This document shows positions 1 to 8,392 of a stretch of DNA of 64,000 bases, piece after piece. Made by a program: the position numbers and the translations under genes. Every line of letters starts with the position of its first letter. The first letter of the stretch is position 1. The stretch covers positions 2,456,809-2,520,808 of the forward strand of contig NZ_CP030944.1 of NCBI RefSeq assembly GCF_013177635.1. Reading direction: 5' to 3'. The notes beneath the pieces were generated by a model. That model was not told the DNA's origin and made no database searches. It saw only the letters and a list, made by a program, of their open reading frames with translations. Origin of the DNA: Arcobacter aquimarinus. GTDB lineage: Bacteria; Campylobacterota; Campylobacteria; Campylobacterales; Arcobacteraceae.

Positions 1-161
1 ATTATATATTCGCTATTGCAAAGAGCAAAAGCTGAAAATCTTGATTTCATAAGTTCTAAAGCAGTTTTAGGAAAATTGATTTTGTCGTGAAATGATTTAC
101 AACATTTTTTGTACTTTTTCAAAGAGCCACAAGGACAGTTATCATTTGGAGAGAATTTCAA
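1..161 (-). CDS. YchJ-like SEC-C motif protein (partial, 3' end off the window)
   Basis: Only the first 53 codons are present; the gene runs off the left edge. The start is read as TTG at 159-161, with AAGG just upstream on the minus strand. The N-terminus carries the zinc-binding SEC-C signature CPCGS followed by KKYKKCC, then a stretch ending LMKSRFSAF. That order (SEC-C, then L-M-x-S-R-x-S-A) is typical of the YchJ/UPF0225 family, whose function is not well defined. No ATG lies near the motif, so the TTG start is the best available choice. The family call rests on these motifs only. Confidence 0.7.
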   Translation of the reverse strand, partial: MKFSPNDNCPCGSLKKYKKCCKSFHDKINFPKTALELMKSRFSAFALCNSEYI

Positions 162-211
162 AATAGAACCTTATTAAATTTTAGGGATTCTATCATAATT
201 GAAGTAAAAAT

Positions 212-239
212 CTAAAATGGGAAAAACTTCCCATTTAGA
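212..239 (-). terminator. Probable terminator of the ComEA-like gene
   Basis: Inverted repeat ATGGGAA (217-223) and TTCCCAT (228-234) lies directly after the stop codon on the minus strand and is followed there by a T-rich run. Confidence 0.6.
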
Positions 240-593
240 CTATAATTTAGGTACTAAAGCTCCTGTAGTTTTTTCTATTTTTTTATCAACAGCTTTATTT
301 AACTCTTTTTTCTTTTCTTCTTTTTTATCTTGAACTTTCTTTTCTGTTTTTTCTTTTGAAGTTTTACCTGACTCTTTTACATTTCCAACTATACTATCTC
401 CAAAACCTTTGATATTTTTCAAATCTTCAGGATTTTTAATAGTATTTTTTTTTCTATACTCCATAATCTGTTCAGCTTTTTTCTCACCAATTCCTTTTAT
501 ACTCATAAGTTCTTCTTTACTTGCTGTTTGCAAATTTATTTGAGCAACTAAAAAAGTTCCACAAAGCATTAATAATGCAACTATTTTTTTCAT
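240..593 (-). CDS. ComEA-like helix-hairpin-helix DNA-binding protein, exported
   Basis: A 117-residue protein with an N-terminal signal peptide (residues 1-18), then a helix-hairpin-helix pair: INLQTASKEEL with IKGIGEKKA at about residues 19-45, and a second hairpin IKGFGDS at about 62-68. This is the compact ComEA layout. In known members it binds incoming double-stranded DNA in the periplasm during transformation. The last ~45 residues are almost pure Lys/Glu, a charged tail that could add non-specific DNA affinity or simply be low-complexity. It stands alone, with a terminator behind it; no other competence gene is visible here. ComEA-like repair or structural DNA-binding roles cannot be excluded. 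Confidence 0.8.
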   Translation of the reverse strand: MKKIVALLMLCGTFLVAQINLQTASKEELMSIKGIGEKKAEQIMEYRKKNTIKNPEDLKNIKGFGDSIVGNVKESGKTSKEKTEKKVQDKKEEKKKELNKAVDKKIEKTTGALVPKL

Positions 594-739
594 AACTTCT
601 CCTTTAAAATAATTTAATTAATTATACATAAATTATTTTAAATATTATTTATATAATAATTAAAATTATCTTTTTTTATTAAATAAACTATTATATAAAA
701 TTATGCTAATCTAGAAAAATTTAAATTAAAAGGTGTAAA

Positions 740-1150
740 ATGGAACAATTTCCTATTGAATTTGTATCTAATATTGCTTCAATAATTTTAGTAGTAGTCT
801 TAGTTATTAATTATTTGAAACATAAAAAAAGAGTTGAAGTTATCCAACAACTTGATTCTTTAAAAAGTGAAAATCAATTAACTCAACAAGATATTTCATA
901 CATCTTTGAAAATGAAAAAGAGTATAAGGAAAAAGCAGAAAAAGCAGAAGGATTTACAAAGCTTTTAAATCCAATTTTTATTTTGATTGTAGGTATTTTA
1001 TTTATATATCTTCCTTTTTCTGAAGCAATGATTCATTTAAACGTATTTGTTGTAGCTTTTATTTTTGTTCAACTTGATAAGATTAACAAAAAAAATACAT
1101 ATATACTTCTAAATGAGTTAAAAAAAGATATTAAAAAAGAGGGAAATTAA
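740..1150 (+). CDS. Hypothetical small membrane protein
   Basis: A 136-residue protein I do not recognise. A hydrophobic segment near residues 9-26 is followed by a charged, probably helical stretch (27-72, Lys/Glu/Gln rich), then two hydrophobic segments near 77-92 and 97-113, and a basic tail. An AAAAGG ribosome site sits 7-8 bases before the ATG. It converges on the Crp/Fnr gene and shares a bidirectional terminator with it. No enzymatic motif is visible. Membrane location is inferred from hydrophobicity only. Confidence 0.65.
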   Translation: MEQFPIEFVSNIASIILVVVLVINYLKHKKRVEVIQQLDSLKSENQLTQQDISYIFENEKEYKEKAEKAEGFTKLLNPIFILIVGILFIYLPFSEAMIHLNVFVVAFIFVQLDKINKKNTYILLNELKKDIKKEGN

Positions 1151-1159
1151 CTCTTTTTT
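1133..1159. terminator. Bidirectional terminator between convergent genes
   Basis: Perfect 9-bp inverted repeat AAAAAAGAG (1133-1141) and CTCTTTTTT (1151-1159) with the stop codon of the upstream gene in the loop. A T-run is available in both directions. Confidence 0.7.
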
Positions 1160-1808
1160 AATTAGTAAAACAAGCTTTCAATTTTTCATGATTTAAAATC
1201 TTAATATAACCCTTCTCATTTTGAATAATTTTCTCTTTTTTAAGTTTTGCTAGTTTTCTTGAAAATGTTTCAGGAGTTATATTTAATAATTGAGCTATTT
1301 TTACTTGTTTTAAATTTATCAAAATTGATTCATTATCAATTAAAAATTTTGCAATTTTCTCTAAACTATTAGAGCTAATATTATAATTTATAAAACTCTC
1401 TAAGGCTTTTATTTTTCTTGTAAGTGATTTTATAAAAAACATTGATATTTCAGGTTTTAATAAAAATTCTGTTTTAAACTTTTCATAATCGATAAGTAAA
1501 ACCTCTGCTTTTGTTTCAAATGAGCAATTTGCTGGAAATTTTAAATCTTCATAATTTACAATTTCAGCTATTAATGAAGGTGCCATTAAATTATGAATTA
1601 CTACCTCATTCTCTTTATGGTCATAAGTATAAAGTTTTGCTATTCCTTTTATCAATAAATGTAAGTATTTAGGCTCATCACCTTTATAAAAAAGTATTTC
1701 ATCTTTATTAAAATATTTTTTAATTGTTATCTCTTTTAATCTGTTTAAATCCTCTTCTTTTAAAAAACTAAAAAAATTAAAATCATTTTGTGCTATATTT
1801 ATCATCAT
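1158..1808 (-). CDS. Crp/Fnr-family transcriptional regulator (DNR/NssR-like candidate)
   Basis: A 216-residue protein with an N-terminal cyclic-nucleotide-binding-like beta barrel (about 15-125, including ILFYKGDEPKYLHLLIKG) and a C-terminal winged helix (about 155-210) with recognition region VKIAQLLNITPETFSRKLAKL. Only two cysteines are present and none is clustered at the N-terminus, so it should not carry an FNR-type iron-sulfur cluster. A perfect TTGAT-N4-ATCAA box lies 10-23 bases upstream of its start, suggesting autoregulation. The divergent neighbour belongs to the NO-linked YgbA family, which points to a nitrosative-stress role like that of DNR, NNR or NssR. The effector is inference from the context. 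Confidence 0.85.
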   Translation of the reverse strand: MMINIAQNDFNFFSFLKEEDLNRLKEITIKKYFNKDEILFYKGDEPKYLHLLIKGIAKLYTYDHKENEVVIHNLMAPSLIAEIVNYEDLKFPANCSFETKAEVLLIDYEKFKTEFLLKPEISMFFIKSLTRKIKALESFINYNISSNSLEKIAKFLIDNESILINLKQVKIAQLLNITPETFSRKLAKLKKEKIIQNEKGYIKILNHEKLKACFTN

Positions 1809-1817
1809 CTCTCTTTC

Positions 1818-1831
1818 TTGATTATAATCAA
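1818..1831. promoter_or_regulatory. FNR/DNR-type operator TTGAT-N4-ATCAA
   Basis: TTGATTATAATCAA is a perfect 14-bp palindrome matching the FNR/DNR/NNR consensus. It sits in the 106-bp divergent region between the Crp/Fnr gene (start 1808) and the YgbA-family gene (start 1915), close to the regulator's own start. It would best fit repression of the regulator and/or activation of the divergent gene from a distance. Confidence 0.7.
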
Positions 1832-1914
1832 TGTGTAAAAATGTATTTTATGTAAAAATATTAAAATGTTATATTAAATAAGACAATAATTATCCTAAAT
1901 ATAAGTAATAAATT

Positions 1915-2262
1915 ATGACAAAAGAAAAATTTGAACTAGAAATAAAAACATTAAAAACTTTTTATGAACTATATTGTAAAGATAAACATGAAATTCAAGA
2001 AAAAATACAAAATAATATTGAATATAAATCAAATTTTTTTACTCTTGAATTAAGTTTATGTCAAGATTGTCAAAAAGCAATTAATTATTCCTTTAAAAAA
2101 CTCCAATCTTGTCCCCATGAAATAAAACCAAGATGTAGAAAATGTCCAAATCCTTGTTATGAAAAAGAAAATTGGAAAGAAACAGCAAAAGTCATGAAAT
2201 ATTCATCAATAAAACTAAGTTTAGGAAAAATAAAATCAAGGATATTTAATCTTTTTAATTAA
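1915..2262 (+). CDS. YgbA/nitrous oxide-stimulated promoter family protein
   Basis: A 115-residue, cysteine-rich cytosolic protein. The layout is a helical N-terminus with LKTFYELYCKDKH, then CQDCQKAINYSFKKLQSCPH, then CRKCPNPCYEKENW and a final VMKYSSIKL. This C-x-x-C...C...C-x-x-C...C-Y pattern is the signature of the YgbA_NO family. In E. coli ygbA is induced by nitric oxide and its product has been tied to recovery from nitrosative stress. The cysteines probably bind a metal or iron-sulfur centre, which is inference. It is divergent from a Crp/Fnr regulator with a matching operator between them, consistent with NO-responsive control. It ends exactly where the convergent ung gene ends. Confidence 0.85.
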   Translation: MTKEKFELEIKTLKTFYELYCKDKHEIQEKIQNNIEYKSNFFTLELSLCQDCQKAINYSFKKLQSCPHEIKPRCRKCPNPCYEKENWKETAKVMKYSSIKLSLGKIKSRIFNLFN

Positions 2263-2910
2263 TTACCAGTTGATTGGCTCTTTTTTTAAACTAGTTAATA
2301 TCTCATTTGTTTTAGAAAATTGTTTTGAACCAAAAAATCCTCTATAAGAAGAAAGAGGACTTGGATGTGGTGAAGTTAAAATATGATGTTTTGACTTATC
2401 AATTAATTTTGTTTTAGCAATCGCTGGAGCTCCCCAAAGTATAAATACTATATCACTACAATTTTCACTAATATATTTAATTATATTGTCTGTAAATATT
2501 TCCCATCCAAGTTTGTGATGAGATTTTGGTTTGCTCTCTTCTACAGTTAGAATAGTATTTAAAAGTAATACTCCTTGTTTTGCCCAAAGTGTTAAATCAC
2601 CATCTTCACAAATAGATTTTTTTCCTAAATCATCATTTATCTCTTTTAAAATATTTACCATTGAAGGTGGATTTTTTATTTCACTTGGTGTTGAAAATGC
2701 TAAACCTTGAGCTTGTCCAAATCCATGATAAGGGTCTTGCCCTAAAATCACAACTTTTAGATTTTCTAATTTTGTAAGAGAAAAAGCTTTAAAGATATTT
2801 TTCTTTTCAGGGAAAACAGTTGATGTTTTATATCTTTTTTCTATCTCATTATGTAAATTTTTATAATAATCTTTTTCTTTTTCTAAATTTATCACATCTT
2901 CCCAAGTCAT
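2263..2910 (-). CDS. ung: Uracil-DNA glycosylase, family 1
   Basis: A 215-residue enzyme that removes uracil from DNA to start base excision repair. The water-activating loop GQDPYHG (catalytic Asp59) is at residues 57-63, the Leu-intercalation/His motif HPSPLS begins at His182, and LLLNTILTVE lies between them as in family 1 enzymes. Length is normal for the family. A ribosome site is present upstream (AAAGGAT on the minus strand). It converges with the YgbA-family gene with no spacer. No sign of damage or transfer. Confidence 0.97.
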   Translation of the reverse strand: MTWEDVINLEKEKDYYKNLHNEIEKRYKTSTVFPEKKNIFKAFSLTKLENLKVVILGQDPYHGFGQAQGLAFSTPSEIKNPPSMVNILKEINDDLGKKSICEDGDLTLWAKQGVLLLNTILTVEESKPKSHHKLGWEIFTDNIIKYISENCSDIVFILWGAPAIAKTKLIDKSKHHILTSPHPSPLSSYRGFFGSKQFSKTNEILTSLKKEPINW

Positions 2911-2930
2911 ATCTATCCTTTTAAATTTTT

Positions 2931-2966
2931 AAATAAAAAAAGCTAAGGTTATAAAACCTTAGCTTT
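2931..2966 (-). terminator. Strong terminator of the TPP enzyme/ALDH operon
   Basis: Perfect 12-bp inverted repeat, AAAGCTAAGGTT (2939-2950) and AACCTTAGCTTT (2955-2966), with a 4-base loop. On the minus strand the stem runs directly into a T-run. It lies just after the aldehyde dehydrogenase stop. Confidence 0.85.
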
Positions 2967-2988
2967 GAAAAAATCTATAATTTATTGA

Positions 2989-4380
2989 TTATAAAACTGG
3001 TGATTTAATAACCATCATTTTTTGATTTTGCATTTCTCTCATAGAATCAGGAATTCCACCTAATCCTAATCCAGAAGTTCTAGCTCCACCAAATGGCATC
3101 CAATCAACTCTAAATGCTGTATGGTCATTTACCATAACAGCAGTTGCATTTAATCTTTTTACTGCTTTTAAAGCTGTATCAAGATTTTTTGTAAATACTG
3201 CTGCTTGGAAAGAAACATCCAGTTGATTTGCTCTTTTGATTGCTTCATCTAATGTTTTATATGAATATACACAAACAACTGGTCCAAAAATCTCTTTTTG
3301 AGAGATAATTGCATCATCAGCAGGATTTACAATAACTGTTGGTTCAAAACAAGAATCAGAAATTCTTTTTCCACCAGTTAAAATTTTTCCACCTTTTTCT
3401 ACTGCTTCATTAACCCACTCTTCAACCCTATTTACTTCATTATGGTTAATTAATGGTCCAACTTCAGTTTTAGGGTCTAATTGGTCTCCAACTATTAATT
3501 TTGAAGCTTTTTCAGCAATTTTAGAAGCTACAACTTCTGCTAATGATTCATGTACAAAAATTCTTTGAACAGAAACACAAACTTGACCAGCATGGTAGAA
3601 TCCACCTTTTACAAGGTCTGGAATCATAGCTTCAACGTCTGCATCTGGCTCAACGATTACTGGTGCAACTCCACCATGTTCTAAAGCACTTCTTGTCCCA
3701 GCACTTGCTTTTGAATTTAAATACCAACCAACAGGTCCTGAACCAATAAATGTAAAGAATGCAGTTTTAGGACTTGTAACTAATAACTCTCCACCTGCTC
3801 TATCACAAACAACAGCTTGTGCCCAACCGTCAGGAAGTCCTGCTTCTTTTAATAACTCTACAAGTCTTAATGCAGACATTGGAGTTTGTGTAGCAGGTCT
3901 AATAATAACTGGACAACCAACAGCAATTGCAGGAATTACTTGATGAATTGCTAAATTAAATGGGTGGTTAAATGCAGAAATTGCAGCAACTACACCAATT
4001 GGTTCTTTCATTGTATAAGCCATTCTATTTGCACTTGAAGGTGTATGACCCATAGCAATTTCTTGACCTTCTTGTAATCCAATTTGCTCAATAGCGATTT
4101 TTACACCATTAATAGCTCTTTGAATCTCAACTTTAGAGTCAATATAAGGCTTCCCACCTTCACTTGCACAAAGAATTGTTAACTCTTCAACTTGAGAAGA
4201 CATAATCTTCATCAAGTTTTCTAAAATCTCAATTCTTTTATATTTTGGGATCCAGTTATCTACATCCAAAAATCTTTCGTATGCAGTATCGATAGCTTGT
4301 TGTACTCCTTCAACTGTAGTGAATGGAACAGATCCTACAACTCTTCCATCAAATGGTGATGTTACTTCTATTGTACTCAT
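2989..4380 (-). CDS. NAD(P)-dependent aldehyde dehydrogenase
   Basis: A 463-residue soluble aldehyde dehydrogenase. Catalytic Cys268 is in HAGQVCVS, the general base Glu234 in LEHGG, and the oxyanion Asn138 in AFNHPFN; all key residues are present. Length is slightly below the usual 480-500 because the N-terminus is short. It lies 18 bases behind a TPP-dependent acetolactate-synthase-like gene and shares its terminator, so the two form an operon. The pairing suggests oxidation of an aldehyde made by, or competing with, the TPP enzyme, but the substrate cannot be read from the sequence. Lactaldehyde/glycolaldehyde-type substrates are possible. Confidence 0.92.
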   Translation of the reverse strand: MSTIEVTSPFDGRVVGSVPFTTVEGVQQAIDTAYERFLDVDNWIPKYKRIEILENLMKIMSSQVEELTILCASEGGKPYIDSKVEIQRAINGVKIAIEQIGLQEGQEIAMGHTPSSANRMAYTMKEPIGVVAAISAFNHPFNLAIHQVIPAIAVGCPVIIRPATQTPMSALRLVELLKEAGLPDGWAQAVVCDRAGGELLVTSPKTAFFTFIGSGPVGWYLNSKASAGTRSALEHGGVAPVIVEPDADVEAMIPDLVKGGFYHAGQVCVSVQRIFVHESLAEVVASKIAEKASKLIVGDQLDPKTEVGPLINHNEVNRVEEWVNEAVEKGGKILTGGKRISDSCFEPTVIVNPADDAIISQKEIFGPVVCVYSYKTLDEAIKRANQLDVSFQAAVFTKNLDTALKAVKRLNATAVMVNDHTAFRVDWMPFGGARTSGLGLGGIPDSMREMQNQKMMVIKSPVL

Positions 4381-4398
4381 ATTTTTCCTTTCAAATTA

Positions 4399-6045
4399 TT
4401 ATATTAAACACTGTTTTTTAGCTAATAAATCATTTAATATTGCATGATTTAAAGAGTAATCAACTGCTAAATCGATTAAATGAACACCTTTTCCATTTAC
4501 ACATTTTTCTAGAGTTTCAGTAAATTCTTCAACTGATTGAGGTCTATGTCCATGAGCTCCATAAGATTCAGCATATTTAACAAAATCAGGATTATCTAAA
4601 TCTAATCCAAATGTTTCAAATCCCATACCAGTTTGTTTCCATTTAATCATACCATATGCATTATCATTTAAAATAATTACAGTTAAATCAAGACCTAATC
4701 TTACAGCTGTTTCCATCTCTTGTGAGTTCATCATAAATCCACCATCACCACAAACTGCAACAACTTTTTTATCAGGATTTATCATTTTAGCAGCCATTCC
4801 AGAAGGAAGTCCAGCACCCATAGTTGCTAAGGCATTATCTAATAATAATGTATTTGGTTTTGCACATCTATAATTTCTTGCAAACCAAAGTTTATAAACA
4901 CCATTATCTAAAGTTACAATATCCTCATCATTTAATGCTTGTCTAATAGCTCTAACTGCTCTTTGTGGTAAAATTGGGAATCTATTGTCACCAAAATATT
5001 TTGATAATCTTGTTCTAATATCATCTGCTAATCTTGCATAATAATCAAAATCCCAATGCTCTTGTGCAGTAATTGCCTCTGTCATTTCTTGAACGCTTCC
5101 AGCAATATCACCAACAACATCAAGTTGAGGGAAATAAGTATCATCAACTTCACTTGGGAAGAAGTTTACGTGAATAACTTTAGTTGCATCTGGAGTATTT
5201 TCCATAAAAAATGGTGGTTTTTCAATAACATCATGTCCAACATTGATGATTAAATCTGCTCTTTCAATAGCGCAGTGAATAAAGTCATCTTTAGATAATG
5301 CAGCTGTAGATAAACATAATGGATGGTTTTCATCAATAACACCTTTACCCATTTGCGTAGAGAAAAATGGCATTCCAGTTTTATTTACAAAATCAGTTAA
5401 AGCATTTCCGATTCTAGTTCTATTTGCACCTGCTCCAATTAATAACAGTGGTCTTTTTGCACTTTCAATCATTTTAATTGCATCTGCAACAGCACCTTTA
5501 CAAGCAGTTGGATATCTAAATGGTTTAACAGGATAAATATTAAATTCAACTTCTTCAGCTGCAATATCTTCTGGTAATTCAATATGAACAGCACCTGGTC
5601 TTTCTGTTGTTGCTATTTTGAATGCTTCTCTAACCATTGATGGAATATTATTTCCATTTACAACTTGTTTAGCATATTTTGTCATTGGTTTCATCATACC
5701 AACGATGTCAATAATTTGGAATCTACCTTGTTTAGATTTTTTGATTGGTTTTTGCCCTGTAATCATCATCATTGGCATTCCACCAAGTTGTGCATAAGCT
5801 GCACTTGTAGCAAAGTTAGTAGCTCCAGGTCCTAAAGTTGAGATACAAACTCCAACTTTTCCTGTAAGTCTTCCATAAGTAGCTGCCATAAATCCAGCAC
5901 CTTGCTCATGTCTTGTTAAAATCAATTTGATATTTGAAGTTCTTAAGGCTTCAAGAAAATCAAGATTCTCTTCACCTGGAATTCCAAAAATATATTCAAC
6001 ACCTTCATTTTCTAATGCTTTTACAAATAATTCTGATGCATTCAT
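4399..6045 (-). CDS. TPP-dependent acetolactate synthase-like enzyme (catabolic type)
   Basis: A 548-residue thiamine-diphosphate enzyme of the acetohydroxyacid synthase/pyruvate oxidase superfamily. The cofactor-activating Glu47 is in TRHEQGAG, and the TPP-binding motif runs from GDG (433-435) to NDN (460-462). The order is PYR domain, central domain, then PP domain, all intact. No regulatory small subunit (ilvH) is adjacent, so a catabolic AlsS-like or 2-oxoacid decarboxylase/carboligase role fits better than branched-chain amino acid synthesis. Glyoxylate carboligase is less likely because the active-site Glu is retained. It is the first gene of an operon with aldehyde dehydrogenase. Real substrate unknown. 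Confidence 0.88.
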   Translation of the reverse strand: MNASELFVKALENEGVEYIFGIPGEENLDFLEALRTSNIKLILTRHEQGAGFMAATYGRLTGKVGVCISTLGPGATNFATSAAYAQLGGMPMMMITGQKPIKKSKQGRFQIIDIVGMMKPMTKYAKQVVNGNNIPSMVREAFKIATTERPGAVHIELPEDIAAEEVEFNIYPVKPFRYPTACKGAVADAIKMIESAKRPLLLIGAGANRTRIGNALTDFVNKTGMPFFSTQMGKGVIDENHPLCLSTAALSKDDFIHCAIERADLIINVGHDVIEKPPFFMENTPDATKVIHVNFFPSEVDDTYFPQLDVVGDIAGSVQEMTEAITAQEHWDFDYYARLADDIRTRLSKYFGDNRFPILPQRAVRAIRQALNDEDIVTLDNGVYKLWFARNYRCAKPNTLLLDNALATMGAGLPSGMAAKMINPDKKVVAVCGDGGFMMNSQEMETAVRLGLDLTVIILNDNAYGMIKWKQTGMGFETFGLDLDNPDFVKYAESYGAHGHRPQSVEEFTETLEKCVNGKGVHLIDLAVDYSLNHAILNDLLAKKQCLI

Positions 6046-6279
6046 CTTTTGTTTACTCCGATTTTTTTTAAAAATAATTTATTGATAATCATATTCAATA
6101 TCTGTTTAATTTATTCTTCATTATTAGGTTTTTTTTCCAAATATGAAAATTTTTATGTTATTACATAACTTGCGAATTATAGTTGATTAACCCTTAATAT
6201 TTTAATGATTTTAATAATCTTGTTTAGAATATATTGATATTATTTTTAATATGATAAAAAATTACTCAAAAGGTTACAT

Positions 6280-6870
6280 ATGAAAAAAATTATCCTCATT
6301 TTAGTTTTAGCTATTGTTTTACCATTAATCTATATTGTTGTGGTAAATTATAATAATGTTCCAAAACTTGATGAAAATGTTAAAGAGAAATGGTCTCAAG
6401 TACAAAATCAATATAAAAGAAGAGCTGATTTAATACCAAATCTTGTAGAAACTGTAAAAGCTTATGCAAGTCATGAAAAAAGCACTTTTGTAGAAGTAAC
6501 AGAAGCTAGAAGTAAAGTTTCTCAAATAAATTTAGATGTAAATAATCTAAATCCACAAATGTTAGAACAATTTTCACAAGCACAAGCAGGACTTTCAAGT
6601 GCTCTATCAAAACTTATGGTTGTTGTTGAAAAATATCCAGAACTTAAAGCAAATGAAAATTTTCTATCTTTACAATCTCAACTTGAAGGAACAGAAAATA
6701 GAATTACTGTTGCAAGACGTGATTTTATTGAAGCAGTTAAACTTTACAATTTAGAATTAAGAACTATGCCTGGAAAACTTGTAGCTGCGATTGCGCATCC
6801 TGATGCTCAGATAAAAGAGACTTTTTCAGCAAGTCAAACAGAGCAAGAAGCACCAAAAGTGAAATTTTAA
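6280..6870 (+). CDS. LemA family protein
   Basis: A 196-residue protein with one N-terminal membrane anchor (about 1-24) and the LemA helical core. The hallmark segment NQYKRRADLIPNLVETVKAY is at about residues 46-65. LemA proteins are membrane-anchored helical-bundle proteins of unclear function, commonly encoded next to TPM-domain proteins, as here. The stop overlaps the next start by one base, so it is translationally coupled to the two TPM genes. An AAAGG ribosome site precedes the ATG. Confidence 0.92.
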   Translation: MKKIILILVLAIVLPLIYIVVVNYNNVPKLDENVKEKWSQVQNQYKRRADLIPNLVETVKAYASHEKSTFVEVTEARSKVSQINLDVNNLNPQMLEQFSQAQAGLSSALSKLMVVVEKYPELKANENFLSLQSQLEGTENRITVARRDFIEAVKLYNLELRTMPGKLVAAIAHPDAQIKETFSASQTEQEAPKVKF

Positions 6871-7487
6871 TGATTTTAAAAGATAATGAAAAAGAACTAA
6901 TCTCTCAAGAAATTGAAAATCTTGAAAGATTTAGTTCTGCTGAATTAGTTGCAGTTATTACTCAAAAAAGTTCAGATTACAAATATGCTTCATTAATAAT
7001 ATCTATATTTTTAACTTTTTTATTCTCTTTTATTTTATATTTTCTAAAAGAAATATCAACTTTAGAACTTTTGCAATATCAACTTTTGATTTTTATAGGA
7101 ACTAATCTATTTTTCATTAAATTTAACAATTTAACTTTAAAACTTCTTCCTTTAAGTTACAAACATCAAAAAGCTTCTTTAAAAGCAAATGAGCAGTTTT
7201 ATAATTTAGGATTAAATAAAACAAAATCTAAACAAGCAATTATGTTTTTTGTAAGTCTTGATGAAAAATATGTAGAGATTATTACGGATACAGAAATCTC
7301 AAAAAAAATTCCTAATGAATTTTGGGAACAATTAGTTTATGAATTTACTCTGGATATAAAAAAAGATGATTTTTTAAGTGGTTATTTAAAAGCTATTAAA
7401 ACTTCAAAGGCTATGTTAATTCAACATTTTCCAATACAAAATGATGATGAAAATGAACTTTCAAATGAAGTAATCGAGTTAAAATGA
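6870..7487 (+). CDS. TPM-domain membrane protein
   Basis: A 205-residue protein in the lemA-TPM-ygcG operon. The N-terminus (about 1-35) and the region after residue 105 look like a TPM (YgcG) domain interrupted by two hydrophobic segments at about 39-58 and 68-88. The ATG overlaps the lemA stop and the stop overlaps the next ATG, so expression is coupled. The recurrent lemA-TPM-TPM arrangement suggests a membrane complex; its biochemical role is not established. The sequence is clearly weaker than its neighbour as a TPM match. Confidence 0.75.
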   Translation: MILKDNEKELISQEIENLERFSSAELVAVITQKSSDYKYASLIISIFLTFLFSFILYFLKEISTLELLQYQLLIFIGTNLFFIKFNNLTLKLLPLSYKHQKASLKANEQFYNLGLNKTKSKQAIMFFVSLDEKYVEIITDTEISKKIPNEFWEQLVYEFTLDIKKDDFLSGYLKAIKTSKAMLIQHFPIQNDDENELSNEVIELK

Positions 7488-8392
7488 AAAAGATTATAAT
7501 TTTTTTATTATTTATATTTAGTTTTTTAAATGCTGATATTTCCCAATATTTTCCAAAATTAGATTCAAGAGTTATAGATGAAGCAAAAATTTTATCACCA
7601 AATGTTAAAAAAGATATAGATTTAATTTTAAAAGAGGAAGAGGAAAAGAGTTCAAATCAAATTGTTGTTGTAATCCTAAACTCACTTCATGGTTATACAA
7701 TTGAAGAGTATTCATATCAATTAGGTAGATATTGGCAAATCGGACAAAAAGACAAAAACAATGGAGTTTTACTCGTAATTTCAATGGATGAGCGAAAAAT
7801 AAGAATAGAAGTTGGTTATGGACTTGAAGGTGCATTAACCGATAAAATAGCCCATGAAATTATAAACTATACTATAAAACCAAATTTCAAAGCAAACCAA
7901 TATGAACTAGGAATTTTAAAAGCTGTAAATGAAATGATAGCCTCTATAAAAGGTGAATATGTTGCAAAACCTAAAAATAGTGAATTTAATGATGTAATAA
8001 ATGCTTTTATTCCTTTAGCTTTTTTTGCATTGATTTTTATATCTATGTTTATAAATAGTATTTCAAGAAAATTAAAAAGTCAATTTTTATACAAAGTTAC
8101 AAATTCATCTATGGGTTCATCATTTTTTGCTTTTTTTTCTTATATTATGTCTGAAGCATTTACAACATCTAATTTGATTGTTGCTTTAATTGTATTTATA
8201 GTTGTATTTATTTTTAATTTGAAAACTGCAAGAGATGTAGATTTTGATAAACTCTCAAAATCTAATTACACGAACAGTTCAAGAAATTCAGGTGGATTTG
8301 GAGGATTTAATTCTTCAAGAAGAAGCTCAGGTGGTGGATTTAGTGGAAGAGGAGGAAGTTTTGGTGGAGGAGGCGCAAGTGGCGGCTGGTAA
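7484..8392 (+). CDS. YgcG-family TPM-domain protein with Gly/Ser-rich C-terminus
   Basis: A 302-residue protein: signal peptide (1-17), periplasmic TPM domain (about 20-155, with RVIDEAKILSP and VLLVISMDERKIRIEVGYGLEG), two hydrophobic segments near 173-192 and 205-245, and a Gly/Ser-rich tail from about 262 to the terminal GGW. TPM-fold domains in this group have been linked to phosphatase-like activity or photosystem repair in plants, but the bacterial role is uncertain. The GGA/GGT-rich codons of the tail also supply the Shine-Dalgarno of the next gene, which starts inside this one. Confidence 0.9.
   Translation: MKKIIIFLLFIFSFLNADISQYFPKLDSRVIDEAKILSPNVKKDIDLILKEEEEKSSNQIVVVILNSLHGYTIEEYSYQLGRYWQIGQKDKNNGVLLVISMDERKIRIEVGYGLEGALTDKIAHEIINYTIKPNFKANQYELGILKAVNEMIASIKGEYVAKPKNSEFNDVINAFIPLAFFALIFISMFINSISRKLKSQFLYKVTNSSMGSSFFAFFSYIMSEAFTTSNLIVALIVFIVVFIFNLKTARDVDFDKLSKSNYTNSSRNSGGFGGFNSSRRSSGGGFSGRGGSFGGGGASGGW
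8366..8373 (+). promoter_or_regulatory. Shine-Dalgarno embedded in the ygcG-like coding tail
   Basis: GGAGGAGG at 8366-8373 encodes Gly residues of the upstream protein and lies 5 bases before the GTG at 8379. It decides the HAD phosphatase start, because no ATG exists downstream before the catalytic motif. Confidence 0.7.

Noticed and set aside
6081..6099. Fur-box-like palindrome ATTGATAATCATATTCAAT upstream of the TPP enzyme gene
   Set aside because: It resembles a Fur or PerR box only loosely, and the target genes give no iron connection; A/T-rich DNA produces such matches often.
8244..8378. 45-codon N-terminal extension of the HAD phosphatase
   Set aside because: It is the out-of-frame reading of the Gly/Ser tail of the upstream gene, giving Glu/Val/Asp repeats; the SD and GTG at 8379 explain the start better.
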